A DNA stretch of 64,000 bases, taken from NCBI RefSeq assembly GCF_000377985.1, contig NZ_KB899044.1, positions 332,966-396,965 of the forward strand. Reading direction: 5' to 3'. The notes under the pieces are model-generated. The model saw nothing but the letters and a program-made list of their open reading frames with translations. It made no database searches and had not been told where the DNA came from. The stretch's first letter is position 1, and each line of letters begins with the position of its first letter. This document shows positions 16,595 through 24,899 of the stretch, in pieces. A program made the position numbers and the translations under genes. This DNA comes from Sporolactobacillus vineae DSM 21990 = SL153. Lineage in GTDB: Bacteria > Bacillota > Bacilli > Bacillales > Sporolactobacillaceae.

Positions 16595-17590
16595 TCAATA
16601 ATTAATGTATACATCTGTTGTTACCTGAGAAGCATCAGGGAACGGGCTGTCCTCTGCAAATTTAATCGCATGCTCGATCTCAGCTTTGACTTTGTCGTCA
16701 ATCGCTGTGATCTCGTCCTCTGTCAGCAGCTGACTATCCTTCGCGTATTTCTGGAATCTCAGAATCGGATCATCTTCGTGCAGTGCGCGTTCCTGGACAT
16801 CCTTGTCCTTATAGGTCTGAGTGTCGCCTTCAAAATGCCCGTAATCACGGTAGGTCTTGCATTCAAGAATGGTCGGCCCTTCGCCGTTTCTTGCTCGCTG
16901 AACCGCTTTTCCCGCTGCGTCATAGACAGCCTGAACATCGCGGCCGTCAACGGTTTTTCCGACGATCTTGTAGGCCTTCGCATAATCTGCAACATGATCG
17001 GTTGCTGCGGCATAGTCGAATGTCGACGCTTCGCCGAAACCATTATTCTCGCAGACAAAGATCACCGGCAGTTTCCAGATCGCAGCCATGTTTACGGCTT
17101 CATGGAATGTGCCGTGGTTGCTTGCACCGTCGCCGAAGAAACAAACGGCAACATTCTTTGTCTTTTTCACTTTCGCAGTCAGTCCGGCACCAATCGCAAG
17201 AGGAAGTCCGGCGCCGACGATCCCGTTAGCGCCGAGCATGCCCTTCGACACATCGGCGATATGCATGGATCCTCCCTTGCCCTTACAAAGTCCGGTTGAA
17301 CGGCCGAAAATTTCAGCCATCATGCCGTCCAGGTCGCATCCCTTTGCGATGCAGTGCCCGTGGCCACGATGGGTACTCGTAATATTATCATTGTCTGTCA
17401 GATGAGCGCAGACACCTACAGCAACGGCTTCTTCTCCGGCATAGAGGTGAACGAATCCGGGAATCTCGCCTTTCTCAAAAATATCATGAACTGAAGTTTC
17501 AAACTGGCGGATCTCCTGCATTTTCTGATAAATCCATTTTGCTTTCTCAACGGTCATGTCTTTAGCGGATGCCTTTGTTTCCGTTTGCAT
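16595..17590 (-). CDS. acoA: Acetoin dehydrogenase E1 alpha subunit
   Basis: 331 aa, thiamine-diphosphate-binding subunit; GDGASNHGTFHEAVNMAAIW (about 165-184) contains the TPP motif GDG-N. The blocks LYAGEEAVAVGVCAHL, THRGHGHCIAKGCDLDGMMAEIFG and KGGSMHIAD are typical of AcoA, which cleaves acetoin to acetaldehyde and a hydroxyethyl-TPP intermediate. I start at the ATG at 17590, behind GGGAGGAG; the frame extends 23 codons upstream without a ribosome site. A promoter and a cre site lie directly upstream. Confidence 0.9.
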   Translation of the reverse strand: MQTETKASAKDMTVEKAKWIYQKMQEIRQFETSVHDIFEKGEIPGFVHLYAGEEAVAVGVCAHLTDNDNITSTHRGHGHCIAKGCDLDGMMAEIFGRSTGLCKGKGGSMHIADVSKGMLGANGIVGAGLPLAIGAGLTAKVKKTKNVAVCFFGDGASNHGTFHEAVNMAAIWKLPVIFVCENNGFGEASTFDYAAATDHVADYAKAYKIVGKTVDGRDVQAVYDAAGKAVQRARNGEGPTILECKTYRDYGHFEGDTQTYKDKDVQERALHEDDPILRFQKYAKDSQLLTEDEITAIDDKVKAEIEHAIKFAEDSPFPDASQVTTDVYINY

Positions 17591-17640
17591 TCTGACTCCT
17601 CCCGTCTTATGTGGCTCGCATAGCTGCAGGATGCAGTGTC

Positions 17641-17654
17641 TGTAAGCGTTTACT
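17641..17654. promoter_or_regulatory. cre site upstream of acoA
   Basis: TGTAAGCGTTTACT matches the CcpA operator TGTAAGCGTTTACA at all but the last base. It lies just downstream of the promoter -10, a roadblock position, so catabolite repression of acoABC by CcpA is expected. Confidence 0.7.
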
Positions 17655-17663
17655 TGCATAATT

Positions 17664-17692
17664 ATGATAGCCTATTTACATGCATTTTGCAA
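17664..17692 (-). promoter_or_regulatory. Sigma A promoter of acoABC
   Basis: TTGCAA (17687-17692) and TATCAT (17664-17669) with a 17-nt spacer on the minus strand. In B. subtilis acoABCL uses sigma L and AcoR; no -24/-12 motif was seen here. Confidence 0.6.
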
Positions 17693-17715
17693 AATAAATT
17701 ACGAAATTCATCAGG

Positions 17716-18507
17716 TTACTTCAGGTCCATCCACCGGCCTCCGAGATGCTCGACGAGCCGCGGGCACAGCTGATAGAGCCGGCTGCAGGCGCCCATGTAC
17801 CATGGAAGATTGATCTCCCGCTTTTTCGTGCGTACGGCTCTGACAACCTTTGCCGCAACAAAAGTCGGATCCATCATGAACCGTTCAACAGATGCTGCAT
17901 AATGACCGTCCGGGTCAGCAGTTTTAAAGAAAGGTGTCCGGATCGGTCCCGGGTTGACGACGGTAACTGTAACGCCTGAATTTTTCAGGTCGAGTCTCAG
18001 ACCATCGGAGAAACCGATCACAGCATGTTTCGTTGCTGAGTAAACCGCTGAACGTGTTGTTGCGATTTTCCCGGCAATGGAAGCGATGTTCACAATCTGC
18101 CCGGAGTGCTGCCGGATCATCTGCGGCAGGACCGCCTTCGTGCAGGCAATCAGGCCGACAATATTGACGCCGAACATTTTTCTTACTGTTTCCAGATCCA
18201 TTTCATCGACTCGTTCAAACATCCCGAAACCGGCACAATTGACCAGCACATCAATTTTCCCAAAGCGGGCAATGATTTTGCCAAAGACACTGGCAACCTG
18301 CCCCGCATCATTAATATCAACGGTGGAAGCGGCCGACCGTCCGCCTCTCTGTTCGATCGCAGCAGCCACGGACTTCAGCCGTTCGCGGTTTCTCGCCAGA
18401 AGAACTGTTATTGCCCCGCTGCGTGCGAATAACAAGGCGGTTTCCTTGCCTACGCCGCTGGAGGCACCTGTGATCACGATGATTGGATTATCTGACAAGG
18501 ACATCAT
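17716..18507 (-). CDS. Short-chain dehydrogenase/reductase, YqjQ-like
   Basis: 263-aa classical SDR: NAD(P) motif TGASSGVGK (about 14-22), NCAGFG, catalytic Ser in NIASIAG and YSATK (Tyr/Lys). A basic residue after the glycine motif region (LLARNRERL) favours NADP(H). The C-terminal extension LPWYMGACSRLYQLCPRLVEH resembles YqjQ of Bacillus, also encoded near rnz and yqjE. Substrate unknown. It reads toward the aco promoter and has no obvious terminator. Confidence 0.78.
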   Translation of the reverse strand: MMSLSDNPIIVITGASSGVGKETALLFARSGAITVLLARNRERLKSVAAAIEQRGGRSAASTVDINDAGQVASVFGKIIARFGKIDVLVNCAGFGMFERVDEMDLETVRKMFGVNIVGLIACTKAVLPQMIRQHSGQIVNIASIAGKIATTRSAVYSATKHAVIGFSDGLRLDLKNSGVTVTVVNPGPIRTPFFKTADPDGHYAASVERFMMDPTFVAAKVVRAVRTKKREINLPWYMGACSRLYQLCPRLVEHLGGRWMDLK

Positions 18508-18648
18508 TCCTTCACTTCGACGTTTTTCTGTATTCTTCCATTATATAGAATCATTTACCGCAGAAAAAGCTATAAAGGCGGTTAGTGGGGCGGATTCCGG
18601 CCGGCTGATCAGCTGCCTTCGGTAAATCGTGAACAAAATGTTTCTGAA

Positions 18649-18662
18649 TGGAAACGCTTACT
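18649..18662. promoter_or_regulatory. cre-like site between the SDR gene and amt
   Basis: TGGAAACGCTTACT matches the CcpA consensus in the core (AAnCGnTnnC) with two mismatches. It lies about 30 nt upstream of the GlnR/TnrA box; which gene it would serve is unclear. Confidence 0.3.
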
Positions 18663-18691
18663 AAAATAATTGAATATTATTAAAATTTAAT

Positions 18692-18722
18692 TGTAACTTT
18701 TACTAACATGATATGTTATAAT
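18692..18722 (+). promoter_or_regulatory. GlnR/TnrA box overlapping the amt promoter
   Basis: TGTAACTTTTACTAACA (18692-18708) fits the 17-nt consensus TGTnA-N7-TnACA perfectly. A TATAAT (-10) follows at 18717-18722. With that -10 the box is centred near -29, a repressing geometry, unlike the B. subtilis nrgAB site near -50 that TnrA activates. An extra palindrome TAACAT-GAT-ATGTTA (18704-18718) overlaps. Confidence 0.75.
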
Positions 18723-18755
18723 TATGGCATCATAGATGAGGGGAGCATTAGTTAC

Positions 18756-20009
18756 ATGAAGGAATTGTCTTTGAGTGCAGACACTCTGTGGATCATGGTT
18801 GCCGCAATTTTAGTTATCTTAATGCAAGCGGGGTTCGCATTCCTGGAATCAGGGTCTCTGCGCAGCAAAAATGCCGGTCACATTACCGGTAAACAGATCA
18901 TCACGCTGGCTATTGCATCGATTGTTTACTGGGCTGTAGGTTACGGCATTGAGTTCGGATCCGGAACCAAATTTATCGGACTGAACCAGTTCTTCGTCGG
19001 CGGTGTTCCGGATGGCTATACCTCGACTTACTGGCTTTTCCAGATGGCTTTCGCCGCTGTATCCCTTGCCATTGCCTGGGGCGGTTTCGCCGAACGGGCA
19101 AAACTATCGGTCTACTTCATATTCGGTACCGTATTTATTGCGATTATTTATCCGGTAGTTGGCCACTGGGTATGGAATGCAAACGGCTGGCTCGGTCTGA
19201 ATGGGCTGCAGATGCAGGACTTCGCCGGTTCAACAGTCGTCCATCTGCAAGGCGCGACTGCTGCTCTGATCGGCACGCTGCTTCTCGGCAAAAGAATTGG
19301 CAAATTTATTGATGGAAAGCCGCAGGCCATTCCCGCACATAGTCTTCCTTTCGTTTATCTTGGTACATTTATTCTCTGGATTGGCTGGTTCGGTTTCAAC
19401 GCCGGCAGTACGATCAGCATTGGGAACGGCCAGTTCTTCGGCTACGTGGCGCTAACGACAAATCTTGCTGCAGCAGCTGGAGCACTCGGCGCTCTGTTCA
19501 CTGCAATGATTCTTTCGAAAAAAGCAGATATCGGTGCGATGTGTAACGGTGTTCTGGCTGCCCTGGTTGCGATTACCGCGTCCTGTGCGTTCGTTGAACC
19601 CTGGGCCGCGATCGTGATCGGCGCAGTTGCCGGCGGCTTTACTTACTGGACATCGATCTTCTTTGAAAGCAAAGGTCTCGACGATCCGATTTATGCTGTA
19701 TCGGTACACGGCGTTGCCGGTGTCCTTGGTACAATTTCCACCGGATTCCTCGCAGCTCCGGCACTTGTTAAAACAGCCGGTGTCGGCCGTCCCGGCCTGT
19801 TCTACGGCGGCGGCTGGTATCAGCTCGGGGTTCAGGTGCTTGGCGTTGTCAGTGCCTTCGCTTTCGTCGCTGTCGCTTCTCTGATCGTTCTTGGAATCAT
19901 GAAAGCAACGATGGGCATCCGTGTTTCAGCCGAAGCTGAAAAAGCCGGACTGGATATCAGCGAACATGGCGGTTATGGTTACGGCGAAATGAAGGATAAC
20001 GAATACTAA
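18756..20009 (+). CDS. amt: Ammonium transporter Amt
   Basis: 417-aa protein with eleven membrane segments that conducts ammonium/ammonia. The pore twin histidines are in STVVHLQGATAAL and SVHGVAGVLG; GFAFLESGSLRSKN and the FGWFGFNAGST block are family signatures. I start at the ATG at 18756 behind GAGGGGAG (the open frame extends 16 codons upstream). No glnK (PII) gene follows, unlike nrgAB of B. subtilis; a strong terminator follows directly. Nitrogen control is indicated by the GlnR/TnrA box. Confidence 0.93.
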   Translation: MKELSLSADTLWIMVAAILVILMQAGFAFLESGSLRSKNAGHITGKQIITLAIASIVYWAVGYGIEFGSGTKFIGLNQFFVGGVPDGYTSTYWLFQMAFAAVSLAIAWGGFAERAKLSVYFIFGTVFIAIIYPVVGHWVWNANGWLGLNGLQMQDFAGSTVVHLQGATAALIGTLLLGKRIGKFIDGKPQAIPAHSLPFVYLGTFILWIGWFGFNAGSTISIGNGQFFGYVALTTNLAAAAGALGALFTAMILSKKADIGAMCNGVLAALVAITASCAFVEPWAAIVIGAVAGGFTYWTSIFFESKGLDDPIYAVSVHGVAGVLGTISTGFLAAPALVKTAGVGRPGLFYGGGWYQLGVQVLGVVSAFAFVAVASLIVLGIMKATMGIRVSAEAEKAGLDISEHGGYGYGEMKDNEY

Positions 20010-20026
20010 TTCATCAGTTTCTAATC

Positions 20027-20074
20027 AAACAGACAAAACGACCGTTCTTATATGAACGGTCGTTTTGTCTGTTT
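20027..20074. terminator. Very strong bidirectional terminator
   Basis: A perfect 21-bp stem (from AAACAGACAAAACGACCGTTC) with the loop TTATAT between convergent amt and rnz; T-rich arms on both strands. Confidence 0.85.
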
Positions 20075-20095
20075 GCTATTTTTTACTGTGGCGCT

Positions 20096-21034
20096 TCATT
20101 CCCGATGCTTCTGCCGCATTAATTGGTATACCTTAAAATCATTTGCCAGAATGGTATGTGGAAAGATCTTTTTTGCTTCTGCCAGCAACAGTTTCTGGTC
20201 CTTTTTCTGATACCTGGAGCTGAGATGAGTCAGAATCAAGCGGTGCACCGAAGCATTCTTCGCTGTTTCTGCAGCCTGCACCGATGTGGAATGATGATAG
20301 CTTTCGGCCAGAGATGCATCACTGTCGCGAAAGGTGGCTTCATGAATCAGTAAATCCGCATTTTCAGATAGCTTTGCCGTCGTACTGCATGGGCGCGTAT
20401 CGCCGAGAATGGTCACAACTCGCCCCGACTTTTCTTTTCCGAGATAATCTGCACTCCGAAGGACTCTCCCGTCCGGCAGCTCAACTTCCGGCTGTTTTTT
20501 AAAGAGCCCATAAACAGGCCCGGGTTTCACACCCGCAGCTTCCAGTTTGTCCACGAGCAGTTCCCCGGAAAGTTTGTGTTCTTCAATCCGGTAACCGAAG
20601 GACGCAATCCCATGATCGAGCCTGTCCGTGGATACGCGAAAACGATCGTTTTCATAGATCACGCCGGTACCTTCAATTTCTCTGATCACCAGAAGATAGT
20701 GCAGATGCGTTCCGGAGACACTCAGACTGGTCCGAATATAATTTTTCAGACCTCTTGGCCCGATCAGTGTTAAAGGACTTTGGGCCCCCTGGAAGGAACG
20801 GGTGCCGAGAATGCCCGGTAAACCGAATAGATGATCTCCGTGCAGATGTGTAATAAAAATGACCGACAGCCGGGTCAGTTTTACCGGCGTATATAATATC
20901 TGGCGCTGTGTCCCTTCACCGCAGTCAAACAGCCACAGATCCCCATCATACTCTGGAAAACCAACGGCGACCGATGTCACATTTCTTTCTTTTGCAGGGA
21001 TTCCCGCACCGGTTCCCAGAAAAGTAAAATCCAT
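20096..21034 (-). CDS. rnz: Ribonuclease Z
   Basis: tRNA 3'-processing endonuclease of the metallo-beta-lactamase fold. 312 aa with the zinc motif THLHGDH (about 61-67), GTGAGIPAKERN, DCGEGTQRQ and the C-terminal HxSxR-type stretch LTHLSSRY. GGGTGAAG precedes the ATG. It follows dinB by 30 nt and probably ends a peptidase-dinB-rnz operon. Confidence 0.93.
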   Translation of the reverse strand: MDFTFLGTGAGIPAKERNVTSVAVGFPEYDGDLWLFDCGEGTQRQILYTPVKLTRLSVIFITHLHGDHLFGLPGILGTRSFQGAQSPLTLIGPRGLKNYIRTSLSVSGTHLHYLLVIREIEGTGVIYENDRFRVSTDRLDHGIASFGYRIEEHKLSGELLVDKLEAAGVKPGPVYGLFKKQPEVELPDGRVLRSADYLGKEKSGRVVTILGDTRPCSTTAKLSENADLLIHEATFRDSDASLAESYHHSTSVQAAETAKNASVHRLILTHLSSRYQKKDQKLLLAEAKKIFPHTILANDFKVYQLMRQKHRE

Positions 21035-21064
21035 TTCTTCACCCTGATTTCATAAGTTCTTAGG

Positions 21065-22303
21065 TTATTCATGCTTCGGCTGATGCGAATGATCAGTCGA
21101 ATGCAGCTCCCCGTCATTGAAAAGAACGGCTGCCGATTTCAACGTACCGGCTCCGAATTTTTCGTTCATTTGCGCAACGAGACGGACAATCGGTTCTTTC
21201 TCAGCATCTTGTTCATATGTAAATAAATCCAGCTGCTTGGTCGACATGTCCAGCGGTTTAAATGCCGCCAGCGTCACGCCGATCAGCCGGACGGGCTTAC
21301 GCTTCCAGTTTTTCCGGAACAGGTTCAGCGCACACTTGTTAATTTCATTTTTTTGATAGAGCGGCTGATCCAGCGACTGCTGTCTCGTAACGGTTTCCCA
21401 GTCTTTATAACGGATCATCACCGAGAGTTCATAGCTGACAATATGTTTCTTCCGAAGTTTATCCGCAAGTTTCGCAGACAGAGTATTGATGGTTTCGGAA
21501 ATCACTGAAATCGAGCGTGTATCTTTCGGCAATGTCACCGAATGCCCGATACTCTTATACCTGTCCCAGGCGCCGGGATCCACCGGTCTGTCATCGTTTC
21601 CGTTGGCATGCGCCAGCAGCCTGCATCCGAATACCCCGAATCGTTCCTTTATGTCTTCCGGCCTGGCTGCTGCCAGCTGGCCGATCGTCCGGATGCCGAC
21701 CTTCTTCATACGCTCCGCTGTTTTTGGTCCGACACCATGCATCTTTCCGATGGCCAATGGCCACAATTTCTGTGCCAGCTGCCTCTTGCGCAAGATGGTG
21801 ATTCCCATCGGCTTTTTCATGTTTGAAGCCATTTTGGCAAGAAACTTGTTCGGTGCGATACCGATGCTGCAGGGAATACCGAACTCCGACCGAATCCGAT
21901 TCTGTATTTCCCCGGCTAGTTGCAGTGCCGTCTTTCCCGTAATATGATCGGTCATATCCAGATAGCCTTCGTCAATCGAAGCCTTCTCAACGGCAGGTGT
22001 GTAGCTCTTCAGAAACCGGAAGAGTTGGGCTGAGACGGCACGATAACGAACAAAATCAGGATGCTTCACAATGAGACCGGGGCACTTCCGCCGTGCTTCC
22101 TGGACAGTCATCGTCGTGCGGACGCCCATTTTCCGGGCCTCATAACTGCTCGTGACCACGATGCCGTGCCGCTCTTCCGGATTTCCGGCAATGGCCAGAG
22201 GCTTGCCCTTCCATTCCGGATGAAAAGCCACTTCTACCGAAGCGTAAAAGCTGTTCATATCTACGTGAAAAATAATCCGGGAATGATTCAGTGATTTTGT
22301 CAT
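21065..22303 (-). CDS. dinB: DNA polymerase IV (Y family)
   Basis: 412-aa translesion polymerase. Catalytic carboxylates in FHVDMNSFYASVE (about 12-24) and SIDEGYLD (about 104-111), HhH region MHGVGPKTAERMKKVGI and a C-terminal little-finger domain. There is no obvious canonical beta-clamp motif beyond QLDLFTYEQ (about 368-376), which fits QLxLF well. 37 nt downstream of the M20 peptidase gene; syntenic with Bacillus polY1 (yqjH). Confidence 0.93.
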   Translation of the reverse strand: MTKSLNHSRIIFHVDMNSFYASVEVAFHPEWKGKPLAIAGNPEERHGIVVTSSYEARKMGVRTTMTVQEARRKCPGLIVKHPDFVRYRAVSAQLFRFLKSYTPAVEKASIDEGYLDMTDHITGKTALQLAGEIQNRIRSEFGIPCSIGIAPNKFLAKMASNMKKPMGITILRKRQLAQKLWPLAIGKMHGVGPKTAERMKKVGIRTIGQLAAARPEDIKERFGVFGCRLLAHANGNDDRPVDPGAWDRYKSIGHSVTLPKDTRSISVISETINTLSAKLADKLRKKHIVSYELSVMIRYKDWETVTRQQSLDQPLYQKNEINKCALNLFRKNWKRKPVRLIGVTLAAFKPLDMSTKQLDLFTYEQDAEKEPIVRLVAQMNEKFGAGTLKSAAVLFNDGELHSTDHSHQPKHE

Positions 22304-22340
22304 TCACATCACCTGCCCTGAATAGAATCCTGATTCGGGT

Positions 22341-23462
22341 TCAAACGGTCGCCTGATTCATGAGCGCCATAATCAGTTCGGAAGTTTTCACAAGTTCGCT
22401 GACCGGCAGTTTTTCCCTGAGCGTGTGAATCTGTTCATAGCCGATACCCAGATTAAGCGCAGTCAGGCCTTTTTCATTAAAGATATTGGCATCACTTCCG
22501 CCACTGCTGCTGCACAGGCGCGGCTTGCGGCCGACCGACAGAACCGCTGCTTCGGCCGCCCGGACGATCGGTTCAGCCGGTGTGAAACGATAACCCGGGT
22601 ATACTAGCATCGGCCTGATCCCCGCCGTGCCCCCTATTTCCGCAGCAGCCTGCTTAAAGGCACGGGTCATCAGGTTCAGCTGACGGTCCAGCTTCGACCG
22701 GTTCAGTGATCGTACTTCAGCCAGAAGATAAACATGATCGCCTGCGGCGGCGTGAGTGTCGCTGTTCCCCGCAAACCGGCTGATACCGGCTGTTGTTTCA
22801 CTGTCAATCCGGCCGAGCGGCATACGGGTAATGGCTCTCTTTGCCATCGTCAGCGCCGACCCATGGCTATCCGGGACCATGCCGTCATTCTTCGCTGCTT
22901 TTGCAAAAAGATCGACATCAATCCGGGCCTGAAACGGTGCGGCGATCGTAATCTCCCCGACAGGTCCGACACTGTCCAGTTCAAACCCGTACTGACTGAG
23001 AATGAGATCCGAATTCAGTGCCCTTGCGCCAAGCAGACCAGATTCCTCACCCGCCGTAATAATGATCTGCAGATCCGCATGGGGAATCCGATAAGCCTGC
23101 ACGACCGTAAACGCCTCGATCAATGCTGCAATGCCTGCCTTATCATCAGCACCGAGGATCGTCCTCCCGTCAGAGACAATATAACCGTTACGGATTGCCG
23201 GACAAATCCTTTTCCCCGGACAGGCCGTATCCATATGTGTACCGAAAAAGATCGGCGTTCCTGCTGTCGTGCCGGGTAGCGTAAGAATCAAATTGTTCGC
23301 ACCATGCCCGGTAATTGCTTTCGCCTGATCTTCCTGAAGGACAAAACCAAGTTTTGAAAATTTTCCCTTCAAAAAACTTGAGACAGCTGCTTCCTCACCG
23401 GTTTCCGAATCAATCCGGATCAGTTCAAACAGCGTTTGAATCAGTCTTTCCGTATGGATCAA
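22341..23462 (-). CDS. M20-family peptidase, YqjE/PepT-like
   Basis: 373-aa zinc aminopeptidase, probably acting on tripeptides. Metal ligands can be placed in THMDT, GADDKAG, AGEESGL, ELDSVGP and GIGYEQIHTL. The lid domain is unusual: the common KxAHAGxxPExG stretch is replaced by KAAKNDGMVPDSHGSAL, so the His usually found there is displaced. TTG start at 23462 with AGGGTGA upstream. First gene of a run with dinB and rnz, as yqjE-polY1 in Bacillus. Confidence 0.8.
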   Translation of the reverse strand: MIHTERLIQTLFELIRIDSETGEEAAVSSFLKGKFSKLGFVLQEDQAKAITGHGANNLILTLPGTTAGTPIFFGTHMDTACPGKRICPAIRNGYIVSDGRTILGADDKAGIAALIEAFTVVQAYRIPHADLQIIITAGEESGLLGARALNSDLILSQYGFELDSVGPVGEITIAAPFQARIDVDLFAKAAKNDGMVPDSHGSALTMAKRAITRMPLGRIDSETTAGISRFAGNSDTHAAAGDHVYLLAEVRSLNRSKLDRQLNLMTRAFKQAAAEIGGTAGIRPMLVYPGYRFTPAEPIVRAAEAAVLSVGRKPRLCSSSGGSDANIFNEKGLTALNLGIGYEQIHTLREKLPVSELVKTSELIMALMNQATV

Positions 23463-23511
23463 AAACTCACCCTGCTTCTACGGATTTTTATATCCGGCTA
23501 TATCTTCGCTT

Positions 23512-23540
23512 ATTGTATCATAGCTGCATGAGATATTCAG
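23512..23540 (-). promoter_or_regulatory. Promoter of the peptidase-dinB-rnz operon
   Basis: CTGAAT (23535-23540) and TACAAT (23512-23517), 17-nt spacer, minus strand; about 45 nt upstream of the peptidase start. Confidence 0.45.
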
Positions 23541-23543
23541 TGG

Positions 23544-23573
23544 TTGAAAAAGGCGCAGCCATCCGTATATAAT
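23544..23573 (+). promoter_or_regulatory. Sigma A promoter of the Prli42-like gene
   Basis: TTGAAA (23544-23549) and TATAAT (23568-23573), 18-nt spacer, back to back with the peptidase promoter. The 5' UTR would be about 115 nt. Confidence 0.55.
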
Positions 23574-23695
23574 TTTAAGGAAATGCTTTCCCTGACAAGG
23601 ACGGAAAGCTGCTCAATTCGGAAGAATGAGGAAGAACCGTCCCATCATAAACTCTCTCTGGTTTCAACGGGAGAACGAACAGGAGGTCAGACATC

Positions 23696-23800
23696 GTGTC
23701 GAAAAAAGTGTTCAAAGTGGTCGTTTATATCATGATTGCCGCACTCGTTTTATCAACCATCGGCGGCGTCGTCGCAGCGACGGTCGGCGCAGCAGGCTGA
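23696..23800 (+). CDS. Prli42-like membrane miniprotein (DUF4044)
   Basis: A 34-codon frame starting at GTG, with AGGAGG 9 nt upstream. The product (starting MSKKVFKVVVYIMIAALVL) has a basic N terminus and one membrane segment. It resembles the 31-aa stressosome-anchoring protein Prli42 of Listeria (family DUF4044), whose members begin with KKxxKxxVYLM. In Listeria Prli42 links the stressosome to the membrane. The C terminus GAAG after the hydrophobic segment is slightly longer than usual. Convergent with the kinase gene, 4 nt apart. Confidence 0.72.
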   Translation: MSKKVFKVVVYIMIAALVLSTIGGVVAATVGAAG

Positions 23801-23804
23801 TCTG

Positions 23805-24899
23805 TCATTTTCCGATTGCAGGCTCGTTGCCGCTCTCACTCAGAACAGGAAGAGAAACGGTGAACTGTGTCCCCTGACCCGGTTCACTCGCTATACGAAT
23901 GGATCCATGATGCACATCGACGATCTTCTTGACAATCGACAGTCCCAGTCCGTTTCCTCCGTTTGTCCGGTTTCGCGACTTATCCGCCTTATAGAAACGC
24001 TCGAATAAATGGATCCGGTCTTCCTCACGAATGCCAATCCCGGTATCGCTGACCTGAAATACTGTGCCGTTCTTCTGACGGAACAGCCGGATCGTGATCC
24101 TGCCCTGCTCCGGCGTGAATTTAATACTGTTCTGGATCAGATTCATCCACACCTGGTTCATCAGTTCCTGATCCGCGATCAGCGTCACAGCTTCCAGTTT
24201 AATTCTCATGTCCAGTTTTTTCCTGTTCCACTGAGGTTCCAGCGTCAGCAGCACCTGCCTGATCTGACGGTCGGCCCGGTACGCCTCAAAACGAATCGGG
24301 TGGCGATTATTTTCAAGAACCGTCAGTTTCAACAAGTTATCACTCAGTTTAGACAACCGGTCGCTCTCCGATTCAATGATTCTGATATAATGGCGCCGCT
24401 CCTCATCCGACAGTCCGTCACTCTCCAGTGCTTTGGCAAAACCCTTGATGGACGTCAGCGGCGACTGGATTTCATGCGACACATTGGAGATAAATTCCTG
24501 CCGGACACGTTCGATCTGGCTAAGTTCTTTAGCCATATAGTGAACACTGTCTGCAAGTTGAATAAACGGATTTGATTTCACATTCAGGCCGGGCGGCGTG
24601 AGCGAAGCGTCCAGCTCGATTTCGAAATTACCCTTTGCGATCTGTCTTAAAGCCTGAATAATCGCTTGAAAATAATTTAAACGTTTCGGTTTGTGCAAAT
24701 GACTGATCAGATCGCCGATAACCGCAAACAGGAAAATGCCGAGGATCGAACTGATGATGTGATGGGCCAGCGGATTGAGGGAAAAGGACCCGATCTCCGC
24801 CACAAGCCCGATCACAAAATAAAAGAACGTCCAGAAAATACTCAGGACGGTAAGGACCGCAGCCATGAAGAAAAATATTTTAATGACTCTCATTCGCAT
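23805..24899 (-). CDS. Sensor histidine kinase
   Basis: 364 aa: two membrane segments (about 7-34 and 46-66) joined by a short extracellular loop of about 12 residues, a linker/HAMP-like stretch, HisKA domain with phospho-acceptor H142 in SNVSHEIQSPLTSI, and an HATPase domain with N box (NLIQNSIKF), G1 (DTGIGI), F box (LFERFYKADK) and G2 (GGNGLGL). The minimal loop suggests intramembrane sensing, perhaps with a partner protein. It overlaps the response-regulator stop by 10 nt. Confidence 0.88.
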   Translation of the reverse strand: MRMRVIKIFFFMAAVLTVLSIFWTFFYFVIGLVAEIGSFSLNPLAHHIISSILGIFLFAVIGDLISHLHKPKRLNYFQAIIQALRQIAKGNFEIELDASLTPPGLNVKSNPFIQLADSVHYMAKELSQIERVRQEFISNVSHEIQSPLTSIKGFAKALESDGLSDEERRHYIRIIESESDRLSKLSDNLLKLTVLENNRHPIRFEAYRADRQIRQVLLTLEPQWNRKKLDMRIKLEAVTLIADQELMNQVWMNLIQNSIKFTPEQGRITIRLFRQKNGTVFQVSDTGIGIREEDRIHLFERFYKADKSRNRTNGGNGLGLSIVKKIVDVHHGSIRIASEPGQGTQFTVSLPVLSESGNEPAIGK

